Shown in pieces: positions 1-7,695 of a DNA stretch of 36,494 nucleotides; positions within the stretch are counted from its first letter, which is position 1; every line of letters begins with the position of its first letter. The DNA lies in assembly GCF_902506575.1 (NCBI RefSeq), contig NZ_LR732544.1:3366974-3403467 (forward strand), given 5' to 3'. This DNA comes from Streptomyces mexicanus. Its GTDB lineage: Bacteria; Actinomycetota; Actinomycetes; Streptomycetales; Streptomycetaceae. A program made the position numbers and the translations under genes. The notes under the pieces are model-generated. The model saw only the letters and a program-made list of their open reading frames with translations. It was not told where the DNA came from and did not search any database.

Positions 1-31
1 GGGCGGAACCGAACGAGCCGGGGGAGGCGTC

Positions 32-622
32 TTGGGGGGCGTGCAGCGTCAAGGCTCTCTCGGCGGCAGGGCCGCCCTCCGCCTCCGTGCGACGGGAGGC
101 GGCCTCCTCGTCATCCACGTGGCGCTGGTCGCCTGGCTGATGCTGCGCCCCCTGGACGTGCTGTGGGTGGCGCCGCCCAATCTGCGCCCGCTGGCCACCG
201 TCCGCGCCGACCTGGAACTGGGCTGGCCCGGCGCGGTCCGGCCGCTGGCCGAGGGGCTGGGCCTGCTGGCCCCGCTGGGCGTGCTGCTGCCGCTGGCGCA
301 CGGCCGGCTGCAGGTCTCCCCGGTCGCCTCCCTGGCCCGTACGGTCGCGGCGGGCGCCCTGGTGTCGCTGGGCATCGCCCTGCTGCAGACCGGGGTGCCC
401 GGCCGGGTCGTGGACGTCGACACGCTGCTGCTGAACACCGTGGGTGTGGCCCTCGCCCACCTCGTGGTGGTGCCGGCGGCCCGCTCCCGGCTCCGCCGCA
501 GGGCCGAGCGCCGCGGCGGGTTCGCCGTGCCCCGCCAGGACGCGGCTCAGGGGCGTACCCCGACGATTCCCAGGGTCGGGATCGCCCCGTGGAGCGACGC
601 TGCGCCCCCTTCGTCTCCGTAA
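32..622 (+). CDS. VanZ-like integral membrane protein
   Basis: A 196-residue protein with several hydrophobic helices (about residues 23-43, 72-92, 105-122 and 128-150) and the late signature LLQTGVPGRVVDVDTLLLNT, which fits the VanZ-like family (conserved GR, D and N residues in the third and fourth helices). The family is named after the teicoplanin-resistance protein VanZ, but most members have no assigned role. The C-terminal 45 residues are basic and then Pro/Ala rich, probably a cytoplasmic tail. The TTG at 32 sits four bases after GGGGAGG; an in-frame GTG at 41 is an equally possible start. It is followed 59 bases downstream by the PspC-domain gene on the same strand. The family call is fairly secure, the function unknown. 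Confidence 0.7.
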   Translation: MGGVQRQGSLGGRAALRLRATGGGLLVIHVALVAWLMLRPLDVLWVAPPNLRPLATVRADLELGWPGAVRPLAEGLGLLAPLGVLLPLAHGRLQVSPVASLARTVAAGALVSLGIALLQTGVPGRVVDVDTLLLNTVGVALAHLVVVPAARSRLRRRAERRGGFAVPRQDAAQGRTPTIPRVGIAPWSDAAPPSSP

Positions 623-681
623 CGTGGAAGACGGACGGGGCCCGACGGGGAGGTCCCGCACGACAGCCCACGGAGGCCCAG

Positions 682-885
682 ATGACCGCCCTTGCCCGCC
701 CCAGCCATGGCCGTGTGATCGGTGGCGTGTGCGCCGCGCTGGCCCGGCGCTTCCACACCTCCGCGACGACGATGCGGGTGATCTTCCTGCTGTCCTGCCT
801 GCTGCCGGGCCCGCAGTTCCTGCTCTACCTGGCGCTGTGGATCCTGCTGCCCTCGGAGGACAAGGCCGCCCGCACGGCCTGGTAG
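682..885 (+). CDS. PspC-domain small membrane protein
   Basis: A 67-residue protein that is essentially one PspC domain. It has the N-terminal HGRVIGGVCAALARRF motif, then a hydrophobic hairpin (about residues 32-58) ending in WILLPSE, which is typical of this family. PspC-type proteins are inner-membrane components linked to phage-shock or envelope-stress responses in other bacteria; single-domain versions are common in actinobacteria. The ATG is preceded by GGAGG with five bases of spacing, so the start is well supported. A strong bidirectional hairpin follows the gene. Confidence 0.82.
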   Translation: MTALARPSHGRVIGGVCAALARRFHTSATTMRVIFLLSCLLPGPQFLLYLALWILLPSEDKAARTAW

Positions 886-980
886 CGACAGAGGGCGGCC
901 ACCGCCCCGGCCCCGCGGCCCGCCGCGCACCGCGCACGGACACCGCCGGGCCGCCGGCCCTCCGCCGCACCGCACGCGAA

Positions 981-1027
981 CGCCGCCGGGGCGCACCCTT
1001 CAGACCAAGGGGTGCGCCCCGGCGGCG
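981..1027. terminator. Strong bidirectional hairpin between convergent genes
   Basis: An 18-bp perfect GC-rich stem (arms 981-998 and 1010-1027) with an 11-base loop lies between the PspC gene ending at 885 and the minus-strand small secreted protein ending at 1049. There is no T run, as is usual for Streptomyces terminators. It can serve both strands. Confidence 0.75.
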
Positions 1028-1048
1028 TGCGGGGAGGGCGTCGAGGGG

Positions 1049-1396
1049 TCAGCGCACGGGCAGGCCGCTCACCGGAAGGCCGTCGAGCGACAGGCCCTGG
1101 GTGGGCAGGCTCTGCACGGGCAGTCCGCCGAGCAGTCCGCCCACCGGCTTGGCCGCCTGGACGGCGCCGAGGCCCGTCTCGACCGTGGGCGTGGCCTGGG
1201 CCAGCGCCGGGGCGGCGCCCGGCAGGGCCTTGGCGACGTTCTGGGCGGGGAGCACCTGGCCGACGGCGCCGACGGTGCCCAGGGTCTTGCCGGCGTCCGG
1301 GAGGGCCGGAGCGGCGTTCGCGGCGCCCGCGCCGGCGGCGGCGAAGGCGGCACCGAGGGCGGCGACACCGAGGGTCTTGGCGGCAGACTGCTTCAT
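1049..1396 (-). CDS. Small secreted Ala/Gly/Pro-rich protein
   Basis: A 115-residue protein starting MKQSAAKTLG, with a classical signal peptide: a Lys-containing n-region, an Ala-rich h-region to about residue 27, and a likely cleavage after ANA. The mature part is low-complexity Ala, Gly, Leu, Pro and Val, with repeated GLPV and SLPT motifs near the C-terminus. No catalytic motif is visible. The start ATG at 1396 is preceded by AAGGA at suitable distance; the longer upstream reading frame is not needed. Similar small secreted Streptomyces proteins are often database-labelled ATP-binding without visible support. Function unknown; possibly an extracellular or wall-associated protein. Confidence 0.7.
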   Translation of the reverse strand: MKQSAAKTLGVAALGAAFAAAGAGAANAAPALPDAGKTLGTVGAVGQVLPAQNVAKALPGAAPALAQATPTVETGLGAVQAAKPVGGLLGGLPVQSLPTQGLSLDGLPVSGLPVR

Positions 1397-1523
1397 GAAA
1401 CGCGTCCTTGGAATGGAGAGCGGGGAAATGAGCGGTCCATGACCGTAAACACGGCCCGCCGCCGACCGCAAACATCGAATTGCGGACGGGTGGTGAAGCC
1501 CGCCCGCGTCCGCATTCCCCCGT

Positions 1524-2684
1524 TCAGCCCTCCGGTGGCGCGGAAGGGCTGGTCGAGGCGGTCTGCCGGAACAGCCATTCGGATTTCAGGGCCGCGTATC
1601 CGGGCTTGATCACGTCATTGATCATCGCCAGCCGTTCATCAAAAGGAATGAAGGCCGACTTCATTCCATTGACGGTGAACCACTGCATGTCGTCGAGGGT
1701 GTAGCCGAATGCCTCGACCAGGTGCTCGAATTCCCGGCTCATGCTGGTGTGGGACATCAGCCGGTTGTCCGTGTTGACGGTGGCGCGGAAGTGCAGCCGC
1801 CGCAGCAGCCCGATGGGGTGCTCGGCGTAGGAGGGGGCCGCGCCGGTCTGGAGGTTGGAGCTGGGGCACAGCTCCAGCGGGATGCGCTTGTCGCGGACGT
1901 AGGAGGCCAGCCGCCCCAGCTCGACCGTGCCGTCCTCGCGGACGCGGATGTCGTCGATGATCCGCACCCCGTGCCCGAGCCGGTCGGCGCCGCACCACTG
2001 CAACGCCTGCCAGATGGACGGCAGGCCGAACGCCTCGCCGGCGTGGATGGTGAAGTGGTTGTTCTCCCGCTTGAGGTACTCGAAGGCGTCCAGGTGCCGG
2101 GTGGGCGGGTAGCCGGCCTCGGCGCCCGCGATGTCGAAGCCGACGACGCCCGCGTCGCGGTAGGCGTTGGCCAGTTCGGCGATCTCCAGGGAGCGGGCGG
2201 CGTGCCGCATCGCGGTGAGCAGCGCGCCGATCCGGATGCGGTGCCCCTCGGCGAGGGCGAGCCGCTCGCCTTCACGGAAGCCCTCATTGACGGCCTCGAC
2301 GACCTCCTGGAGGCTCAGCCCGCCCTCCAGGTGCTGCTCGGGGGCGTAGCGCACCTCGGCGTAGACGACGCCGTCCGCGGCGAGGTCCTGGGCGCACTCG
2401 CGGGCGACCCGCACGAGCGCCTGCCGGGTCTGCATCACGCCGACGGTGTGGGAGAAGGTCTCCAGGTACCGCTCCAGCGAGCCGGAGTCGGCGGCCTCGC
2501 GGAACCACAGGCCGAGTTTTTCGGGGTCGGTGTCGGGCAGCTGGGTGTAGCCGCTCTCGCGGGCGAGGTCGACCACGGTGGCCGGGCGGAGCCCGCCGTC
2601 GAGGTGGTCGTGCAGCAGGACCTTGGGCGCCCTGCGGATCTGATCGGAGCTAGGGATTCCCGGGGGGACGGTCTGGCTCGTCAT
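1524..2684 (-). CDS. add: Adenosine deaminase
   Basis: A 386-residue zinc hydrolase converting adenosine or deoxyadenosine to inosine or deoxyinosine in the cytosol. Visible family motifs are [11 protein letters not shown] (metal-binding HxH, residues about 24-34), FDIAGAE, the substrate-side [28 protein letters not shown] and VNTDNRLMS with the metal and catalytic-region Asp. The length matches the actinobacterial form. The gene lies upstream of and divergent from an alpha/beta-hydrolase-like gene. Functionally it complements the nucleoside importer, cytidine deaminase and thymidine phosphorylase encoded at 9.3-17.6 kb. The ATG at 2684 is chosen because the N-terminus matches the family and the intergenic space begins there; no strong ribosome site is visible. 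Confidence 0.95.
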   Translation of the reverse strand: MTSQTVPPGIPSSDQIRRAPKVLLHDHLDGGLRPATVVDLARESGYTQLPDTDPEKLGLWFREAADSGSLERYLETFSHTVGVMQTRQALVRVARECAQDLAADGVVYAEVRYAPEQHLEGGLSLQEVVEAVNEGFREGERLALAEGHRIRIGALLTAMRHAARSLEIAELANAYRDAGVVGFDIAGAEAGYPPTRHLDAFEYLKRENNHFTIHAGEAFGLPSIWQALQWCGADRLGHGVRIIDDIRVREDGTVELGRLASYVRDKRIPLELCPSSNLQTGAAPSYAEHPIGLLRRLHFRATVNTDNRLMSHTSMSREFEHLVEAFGYTLDDMQWFTVNGMKSAFIPFDERLAMINDVIKPGYAALKSEWLFRQTASTSPSAPPEG

Positions 2685-2719
2685 CGGCGCACTCTACGCC
2701 CGCGCGGGCGGCCGGCGCC

Positions 2720-2776
2720 CGGTGTACACGGCCGTCGATATGTAACGGTGACCGCACGGACGGGTGGCGTACACCG
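2720..2776. promoter_or_regulatory. Inverted repeat in the divergent add/hydrolase promoter region
   Basis: Arms CGGTGTACAC (2720-2729) and GCGTACACCG (2767-2776) are inverted copies with one mismatch. The left arm contains the perfect palindrome GTGTACAC. They lie in the 114-bp space between add (minus, start 2684) and the hydrolase-like gene (plus, start 2799), where an operator would be expected. The binding protein is unknown. Confidence 0.3.
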
Positions 2777-2798
2777 TCGCTTCTGACACTGTTCTGTC

Positions 2799-3563
2799 AT
2801 GGCGCAGCAAGCGACGCCGGGTCGCACGGCCCGGCTGGGGAGGACGGTCGGCCCGCGGCCGGCGGCGGTGAGCGGAGCGGTGCTGTTGCTCCCCGGCGGC
2901 CAGGAGGTCTCCGCCCGCAGGCCGTCCGCGCTGCGGGCGGCCGCTTCCCTGGGCACGCTCGGCCGCCGGCTGGCCCGCGCCGGCCGCGCCGAGGGCCTGG
3001 CCACGCACGTGGTGCACTACCGCTACCGCGGCTGGAACGGCAGCCAGGCGCATCCGGCGCAGGACGCCGCCTGGGCGGTGGAGGAGGCCGTACGGCGCTA
3101 CGGGGACGTGCCCGTGTGCCTGGCGGGGCTCGGCATGGGCGGCCGGGCGGCCCTGCACGCCGGCGGGCACGAGGCCGTCAACTCGGTGGTGGCGATCGCC
3201 CCCTGGCTGCCCGAGGACGACGTCGCCGCCTCCCCCGAACCGGTGAAGCAGCTCGTCGGCCGGCAGGTGCTGATCGTGCACGGCACGAACGACCAACGCA
3301 CCGATCCCGAGCTGTCGTTCCGGTTCGCGGCCCGGGCGAAGAAGGCCAACCGGGACGTGTGCCGGTTCGAGGTGCACACCGACGGGCACGGGCTGCGCCA
3401 GTACCGCGACGAGGTCACCTCGCTGGCCGTGGACTTCGTGATGGGCGCGCTGTTCGGGCACGACTTCTCCCGGCCGGTGCGCGACGCGCTGGCGGCACCG
3501 CCGCCGCTCGGGCTGCGGATGCCGCTGGCGGCGGGGTTCGGCAGGTCGTTACGGCGGCGCTGA
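2799..3563 (+). CDS. Alpha/beta-hydrolase-fold protein, nucleophile apparently missing
   Basis: A 254-residue protein with the order of alpha/beta-hydrolase elements: a first strand AVLLLPGG (about residues 27-34), a nucleophile-elbow position LAGLGMGGRAAL (about 107-118), an acid turn VLIVHGTNDQRTDP (about 156-169) and a late histidine in TDGHGL. The expected GxSxG serine is absent: the elbow reads GLGMGG, with Gly where Ser, Cys or Asp would normally be. The Asp and His are kept. It may therefore be a non-catalytic member, or use an unusual mechanism. The ATG at 2799 is the first start in the frame. It is divergent from add and ends before the 28-bp tandem repeat array. Confidence 0.75.
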   Translation: MAQQATPGRTARLGRTVGPRPAAVSGAVLLLPGGQEVSARRPSALRAAASLGTLGRRLARAGRAEGLATHVVHYRYRGWNGSQAHPAQDAAWAVEEAVRRYGDVPVCLAGLGMGGRAALHAGGHEAVNSVVAIAPWLPEDDVAASPEPVKQLVGRQVLIVHGTNDQRTDPELSFRFAARAKKANRDVCRFEVHTDGHGLRQYRDEVTSLAVDFVMGALFGHDFSRPVRDALAAPPPLGLRMPLAAGFGRSLRRR

Positions 3564-3644
3564 TCCGGGCGCCGGGCGCTCCCCGGGACGTCACTGCCGG
3601 GGGCGGCGGCCGGGAGCGGCGGTCCGGCGGGCACGGGCCGGGTG

Positions 3645-3786
3645 CCGCACGGTCCGGCCGGGGCGGCAGCGCCGTACGGTCACAGCCGGGACAGCAGCGC
3701 CGTACGGTCACGGCTGGGGCAGCAGCACCGCACGGTCACAGCCGGGGCGGCGGCGCCGTACGGTCACGGCTGGGGCAGCAGGCGGC
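3645..3786. repeat. 28-bp tandem repeat, four good copies plus one degenerate
   Basis: The core CCGTACGGTCAC recurs at exact 28-bp spacing (the T of TACGGTC, or its equivalent, at 3675, 3703, 3731 and 3759), with a degenerate copy one 27-bp step earlier. Units alternate between AGCCGGG and GGCTGGG after the core. The last unit contains the stop codon and final codons of the LysR-type gene ending at 3764, so the array seems to be a duplication of that gene end into the intergenic space. Confidence 0.85.
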
Positions 3787-4756
3787 CCCGGCGGGAGAGC
3801 AGGAACTTCTTGAACGCCGCCACCGGGGGTGTCTCCGGCCCGCCCGCCGGCCAGGCGACGCCGATCTCGCGCACCGCGCGCGGGGCCGTGACCGTCAGTT
3901 CGGCCACCCCCGGGCGGGGCACGGCGGGCGGCGGCAGCAGGGCGACACCGAGCCCGGCGGCGACCAGGCCGCGCAGGGTCTCCGTCTCCTCCCCCTCGAA
4001 GGCGATGCGCGGGGTGAAGCCGGCCTCGCGGCACAGGGCGTCGGTGATGCGGCGCATGCCGTAGCCGGGTTCCAGGGTCACGAAGGACTCCTCGGCGGCC
4101 TCCGCCAGCCGGATGCGGCGGCGGCCGGCCAGCCGGTGGCCGGCGGGCACCACCAGGCGCAGCTTCTGCTCGTCCAGGCGGCGGGCCACCAGGTCCGGGG
4201 CGTCCGGCACGGGCGAGGTCAGGCACAGGTCCAGCTCGCCGGCGCGCAGCCGCTCCAGCATGGCTCCGCCGTGGTCCTGCACCAGGCTGAAGCGGATGCG
4301 GGGGTGATCGTCGCGGAAGGCGTGCAGCAGGTTGGGCACCGTCTCGGCGCCCATGGTGTGCAGGAAGCCGAAGGCGACCTTGCCGGTGGCCGGGTCGGCG
4401 TCCGCGCGCACCTCCTCGGCGGCGCGCTCGATCTCGGCGAGGGCGCGTTCGACGGAGCCGAGGAAGGTGCGGCCGGCGGGGGTGAGGGAGACGGTGCGGC
4501 CCCGGCGGGCGAACAGGGCGACGCCGAGGTCCTGTTCCAGGCGGACCAGGGCGCGGGAGAGGGGGGACTGGGGCACGCCCATCTCCTGCGCGGCGCGGGT
4601 GACGCGCTCGGTGCGGGCGACGCCGGCGAAGTGGGCGAGGCGGGGCGCGAGCAGGCGGGTGATGTCCTCACCGTCGGTTTCGCCGCCGTTCCGTTCGATG
4701 TCTTGTGTGTCACCGGACGGTGACAGCCGACCTCGTGACCTCTGCTGATGCACCAT
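3764..4756 (-). CDS. LysR-family transcriptional regulator
   Basis: A 330-residue LTTR. The winged helix-turn-helix is at about residues 34-92 (LAHFAGVARTERVTRAAQEM, then SPLSRALVRLEQDLGVALF and LTPAG), followed by a linker helix and a two-lobed effector domain. The N-terminus carries about 30 polar residues before the helix-turn-helix, longer than usual; no better ATG or GTG lies downstream, so 4756 is kept with some doubt. It is divergent from an MFS exporter, with a T-N11-A box between them. The same pairing is known for ynfL/ynfM in Escherichia coli, so it likely controls the transporter and itself. Its last codons lie in the 28-bp repeat array. Confidence 0.88.
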   Translation of the reverse strand: MVHQQRSRGRLSPSGDTQDIERNGGETDGEDITRLLAPRLAHFAGVARTERVTRAAQEMGVPQSPLSRALVRLEQDLGVALFARRGRTVSLTPAGRTFLGSVERALAEIERAAEEVRADADPATGKVAFGFLHTMGAETVPNLLHAFRDDHPRIRFSLVQDHGGAMLERLRAGELDLCLTSPVPDAPDLVARRLDEQKLRLVVPAGHRLAGRRRIRLAEAAEESFVTLEPGYGMRRITDALCREAGFTPRIAFEGEETETLRGLVAAGLGVALLPPPAVPRPGVAELTVTAPRAVREIGVAWPAGGPETPPVAAFKKFLLSRRGRLLPQP

Positions 4757-4773
4757 GGGAACGATTATGGCCA

Positions 4774-4788
4774 GTCCATGCATTGGAC
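4774..4788. promoter_or_regulatory. LysR-type operator (T-N11-A)
   Basis: GTCCATGCATTGGAC is a perfect interrupted palindrome (arms GTCCA and TGGAC) containing the LTTR consensus T-N11-A. It lies midway between the divergent LysR start (4756) and MFS start (4820), where the regulator could control both promoters. Confidence 0.7.
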
Positions 4789-4819
4789 GGATCAGTGACG
4801 GCCTCCTTACCGTCGAGAC

Positions 4820-6193
4820 ATGAATCCCGCCGATACCGGGGCGTCCACCACCGTGGGCGCCGCACCCGCCGTCCCCGCCGCCGACGCGACCCCCGACACC
4901 GCCGCCGACGCCACTCCCGACACGACCGCGGACGCCACCGCCGGCACCGCCGACACCGGCCGCGCCGCCTCGTCCGCCGGCTCCCGGATGACCCCGGGCG
5001 GCCCCGGCTACCGCCGGATGAGCCTCGCGCTGTTCCTCGCCGGTGTCGCCACCTTCGCGCTGCTGTACTCCACGCAGGCGCTGCTGCCGCTGATCTCCGG
5101 GGAGTTCCACGTGGCGGCGGGCGACGCGAGCTGGACGGTGGCGGCGGCCACCGGCGGTCTGGCCGTCTTCGTCCTGCCGATGAGCGCCCTGTCGGAACGT
5201 TTCGGCCGGCGTGCGGTCATGACGGCGTCCCTGGCGGTCGCGGTGAGCGTCGGCCTGCTGGTGCCCTTCGCGCCCTCGCTGGGCGTGCTGGTGGTGCTGC
5301 GGGCGCTGCAGGGCGCGGCCCTGGCGGGCCTGCCGGCCTCCGCGCAGGCGTACCTGGCGGAGGAGGTCAGCCCCAAGGCGCTGGTCACGGCCATCGGCCT
5401 GTTCGTGGCGGGCAACAGCGTGGGCGGCATGAGCGGCCGGGTCATCACCGGCTGGGTCGCCCAGGAGTGGGGCTGGCGGGTCGCCGTCGGCGTGATCGGC
5501 GTGGGCGCGGTGGGCTGCGCGGTGGCGTTCCGCGTGCTGCTGCCGGCGCCGCGGCACTTCCGGGCCGGCTCGCTCCGCCCGCGGGTGCTGCTGGGCACGG
5601 TCCGCGACCACCTGGCCGACCCGCTGCTGCGCCGCCTGTACGCGATCGGCGCGCTGTTCATGACGGTGTTCGGCGGCGTCTACACCGTGATCGGCTACCG
5701 CCTGACCGAGGCGCCCTTCTCGCTGCCCCAGGGCATCATCGGGTCGATCTTCCTGGTGTACCTGGTGGGCACGGTGTCGGCGTCCACGGCGGGCCGCCGG
5801 GTCGGTCGGCTGGGCCGCAGGGGTGCCCTGTACCTGGCGGGCGCGACGACCGCGGCGGGCCTGCTGGTGTCGCTGCTGAACTCGGTGGTGCTCGTCCTGC
5901 TGGGCCTGGTGCTGATCACCGCGGGCTTCTTCGCCGGGCACGCGGTCGCCTCCTCGGCGGTCAGCAAGACCGCCACCCACGGCCGCGCGCAGGCCTCCGC
6001 GCTGTACCAGTCGGCGTACTACATCGGCTCCAGCGTCGGCAGCACGGTCGGCGCGACCGCCTTCCACGCGCAGGGCTGGCCGGGCACGGTCGGCGTGGGC
6101 CTGCTGGCGATGCTCGGCGTCGTGGCGATCACGCTGCTGGGGACGCGGGCGGCGAAGGCGGCGGCCCGGCACCGGGATCCGGCGACCGCCTGA
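4820..6193 (+). CDS. MFS transporter, YnfM-like drug/metabolite efflux
   Basis: A 457-residue major facilitator superfamily protein. After a 65-residue Ala/Thr/Asp-rich N-terminal stretch (repeats of ADATPDT) the membrane domain begins near RRMSLALFLAG. About twelve hydrophobic segments follow. The family A-motif-like loop SALSERFGRRAVMT (about residues 122-135) and the second-half loop RRVGRLGRRGALYLAG are visible. Position beside a divergent LysR gene matches the YnfL/YnfM arrangement, suggesting inducible efflux; the substrate is unknown. The low-complexity N-terminus could mean the true start is internal, for instance the ATG before TPGGPGYRR, but the ATG at 4820 directly follows the operator region and is the first start available. 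Confidence 0.85.
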   Translation: MNPADTGASTTVGAAPAVPAADATPDTAADATPDTTADATAGTADTGRAASSAGSRMTPGGPGYRRMSLALFLAGVATFALLYSTQALLPLISGEFHVAAGDASWTVAAATGGLAVFVLPMSALSERFGRRAVMTASLAVAVSVGLLVPFAPSLGVLVVLRALQGAALAGLPASAQAYLAEEVSPKALVTAIGLFVAGNSVGGMSGRVITGWVAQEWGWRVAVGVIGVGAVGCAVAFRVLLPAPRHFRAGSLRPRVLLGTVRDHLADPLLRRLYAIGALFMTVFGGVYTVIGYRLTEAPFSLPQGIIGSIFLVYLVGTVSASTAGRRVGRLGRRGALYLAGATTAAGLLVSLLNSVVLVLLGLVLITAGFFAGHAVASSAVSKTATHGRAQASALYQSAYYIGSSVGSTVGATAFHAQGWPGTVGVGLLAMLGVVAITLLGTRAAKAAARHRDPATA

Positions 6194-6215
6194 CGCCCTC
6201 TCGCTCCCGCTGTCG

Positions 6216-6256
6216 CGCCCCCGCTTCCACCTGCTGATTCTCCCGCTTCGGGGGCG
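6216..6256 (+). terminator. Possible terminator after the MFS gene
   Basis: Arms CGCCCCCG (6216-6223) and CGGGGGCG (6249-6256) are perfect complements with a 25-base loop, just downstream of the MFS stop at 6193 and before the sigma-factor gene. The large loop and lack of a T run make this only a candidate. Confidence 0.35.
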
Positions 6257-6343
6257 AGTGTCAGTGGGCTGCGGTAGCTTCCGAAAGTGCCGGGCGCGAT
6301 GAGGCGCCCGGACGGGAACGGCCGCAGGGGTGGGTGGACGACG

Positions 6344-7357
6344 ATGGTCGACGGTACGGCGACGAAGGACCTGGACGCGCAGCTGGAGAAGTACCGCGTC
6401 GAGCTGACGGGCTACTGCTACCGCATGCTCGGCTCGTCCTTCGAGGCGGAGGACGCGGTGCAGGACACCCTGGTGCGGGCCTGGCGCAGCCACGAGAAGT
6501 TCGAGGGCCGCTCCAGCCTGCGCTCCTGGCTGTACCGGATCGCGACGAACGTCTGCCTGGACATGCTGTCGGCGGGCAGCAAGCGGGCCCGGCCGATGGA
6601 TCTGACCGAGTCGACGCCGCTGGCCCGGGCGGCCCTCACCCCCCGCCCGGACCACACCTGGCTGGAGCCGATGCCGGACGGCCGGATCCTGCCGGCGGTC
6701 CAGGACCCGGCGGAGGCGGCCGTCGCCAAGGAGTCGGTGCGGCTGGCGTTCATGGCGGCGCTGCAGCAGCTGCCGCCCAAGCAGCGGGCGGTGCTGATCC
6801 TGCGGGAGGTGCTGGCCTGGAAGGCGAGCGAGGTCGCCGAGCTGCTGGGCACGACGGTCGCCTCGGTCAACAGCGCGCTGCAACGGGCCCGCGCGACCCT
6901 CGCCGAGCGCGAGGACCGGGGCGAGCGGGCGGCGGTGTCGGACCCGCTGGACGAGGAGCAGCAAAAGCTGCTGGAGCGCTATGTGCAGGCGTTCGAGGGG
7001 TACGACATGGCGGCGCTGACCGCGCTGCTGCACGAGGACGCGATCATGACGATGCCGCCGTTCGACCTGTGGCTCACCGGCGCGGCGGACGTCACCGGCT
7101 TCATGTCCACCATCGGCGCCTCCTGCGCGCACTCCCGCCTGGTTCCGGTGCGGGCCAACGGGCTGCCCGGGTTCGCCCAGTACAAGCCGGACCCGGACAA
7201 GGGCGGCTTCACACCCTGGGCCGTGCAGGTGCTGGAGATCTCAGGGGGCCGGATCGCCGGGCTGCACTGCTTCCTCGACACCCAGCGCTGGTTCCCGCTG
7301 TTCGGACTGCCCCTCCACCTGGAAGGAGAGCCCGACCAGATCGAGCAGGGCCAGTAG
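6344..7357 (+). CDS. ECF sigma factor with C-terminal SnoaL-like domain
   Basis: A 337-residue protein of the SigG/TIGR02960-like class. Region 2 spans about residues 15-75 (CYRMLGSSFEAEDAVQDTLV and SLRSWLYRIATNVCLD). Region 4 is at about 130-190 (LPPKQRAVLILREVL, then the recognition helix TTVASVNSALQRAR). Residues from about 205 onward (LLERYVQAFEGYDMAALTAL, MTMPPFDLW) resemble a SnoaL/NTF2-like domain. In this class such domains are thought to regulate the sigma factor in place of a separate anti-sigma protein, and no anti-sigma gene is adjacent. In-frame starts also exist at GTG 6287 and ATG 6299; 6344 fits the family start. The 3' end overlaps the convergent STAS gene by 117 bases. Confidence 0.85.
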   Translation: MVDGTATKDLDAQLEKYRVELTGYCYRMLGSSFEAEDAVQDTLVRAWRSHEKFEGRSSLRSWLYRIATNVCLDMLSAGSKRARPMDLTESTPLARAALTPRPDHTWLEPMPDGRILPAVQDPAEAAVAKESVRLAFMAALQQLPPKQRAVLILREVLAWKASEVAELLGTTVASVNSALQRARATLAEREDRGERAAVSDPLDEEQQKLLERYVQAFEGYDMAALTALLHEDAIMTMPPFDLWLTGAADVTGFMSTIGASCAHSRLVPVRANGLPGFAQYKPDPDKGGFTPWAVQVLEISGGRIAGLHCFLDTQRWFPLFGLPLHLEGEPDQIEQGQ

Positions 7358-7636
7358 CGCCGGGTCGGGGTCCCGCAGCCGGATCCGCCCGCCCGCGCGG
7401 CGGGCGGTCAGCTGAAGCCGCGCCAGCAGCTCGACCGTTCCCAGCCCCGGCGGCCCGAGGCCGCCGGCCTCGCAGACGACCACCCGGTCCGCGCCGCCCG
7501 CACCGTCCGCCAGCAACGCCCGCACCCGGGCGCACAGCCCCGCCACCTCGCCCCGGCTGACGGGGCCGGGCAGCACGAGTACGGGCGGTGTCACGGCATC
7601 CACGCACGGTAGACCGGCGCGCCGCGCCGAACTCAT
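7241..7636 (-). CDS. STAS-domain protein
   Basis: A 131-residue protein with a STAS-like core: strand VTPPVLVLPGPV, then DRVVVCEAGGLGPPGLGTVELLARLQLTARRAGGRI region (about residues 50-95), ending in a helix LALLDLVGL. STAS proteins include anti-anti-sigma factors of the SpoIIAA type. The usual phosphorylatable Ser/Thr in the DSSGLG-like loop is not present here (the loop reads GGLGPPGLG), so a switch by phosphorylation is doubtful. The ATG at 7636 gives the longest form; GTG at 7603 is an alternative, and neither has a clear ribosome site. Its last 117 bases overlap the sigma-factor gene tail to tail. Confidence 0.65.
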   Translation of the reverse strand: MSSARRAGLPCVDAVTPPVLVLPGPVSRGEVAGLCARVRALLADGAGGADRVVVCEAGGLGPPGLGTVELLARLQLTARRAGGRIRLRDPDPALLALLDLVGLSFQVEGQSEQREPALGVEEAVQPGDPAP

Positions 7637-7695
7637 CGGACCGGCGCCGCAGAGATCACATTGACCATCGGCGCCCCGCCGACCAGGGTTGGCAT

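Noticed and set aside
1480..2786. Plus-strand frames over adenosine deaminase
   Set aside because: Antisense shadows of add with Gly/Val/Asp-rich translations typical of the opposite strand in high-GC genes.
3645..3786. CRISPR array
   Set aside because: The 28-bp units are directly adjacent with no unique spacers, and no cas genes are present; it is a simple tandem repeat.
3764..7132. A 1,122-codon minus-strand open frame running through the MFS and sigma genes
   Set aside because: Only the part from 4756 to 3764 (LysR regulator) is coding-like; the upstream portion is Arg/Gln/His-rich antisense of the MFS and sigma-factor genes, an effect of high GC.
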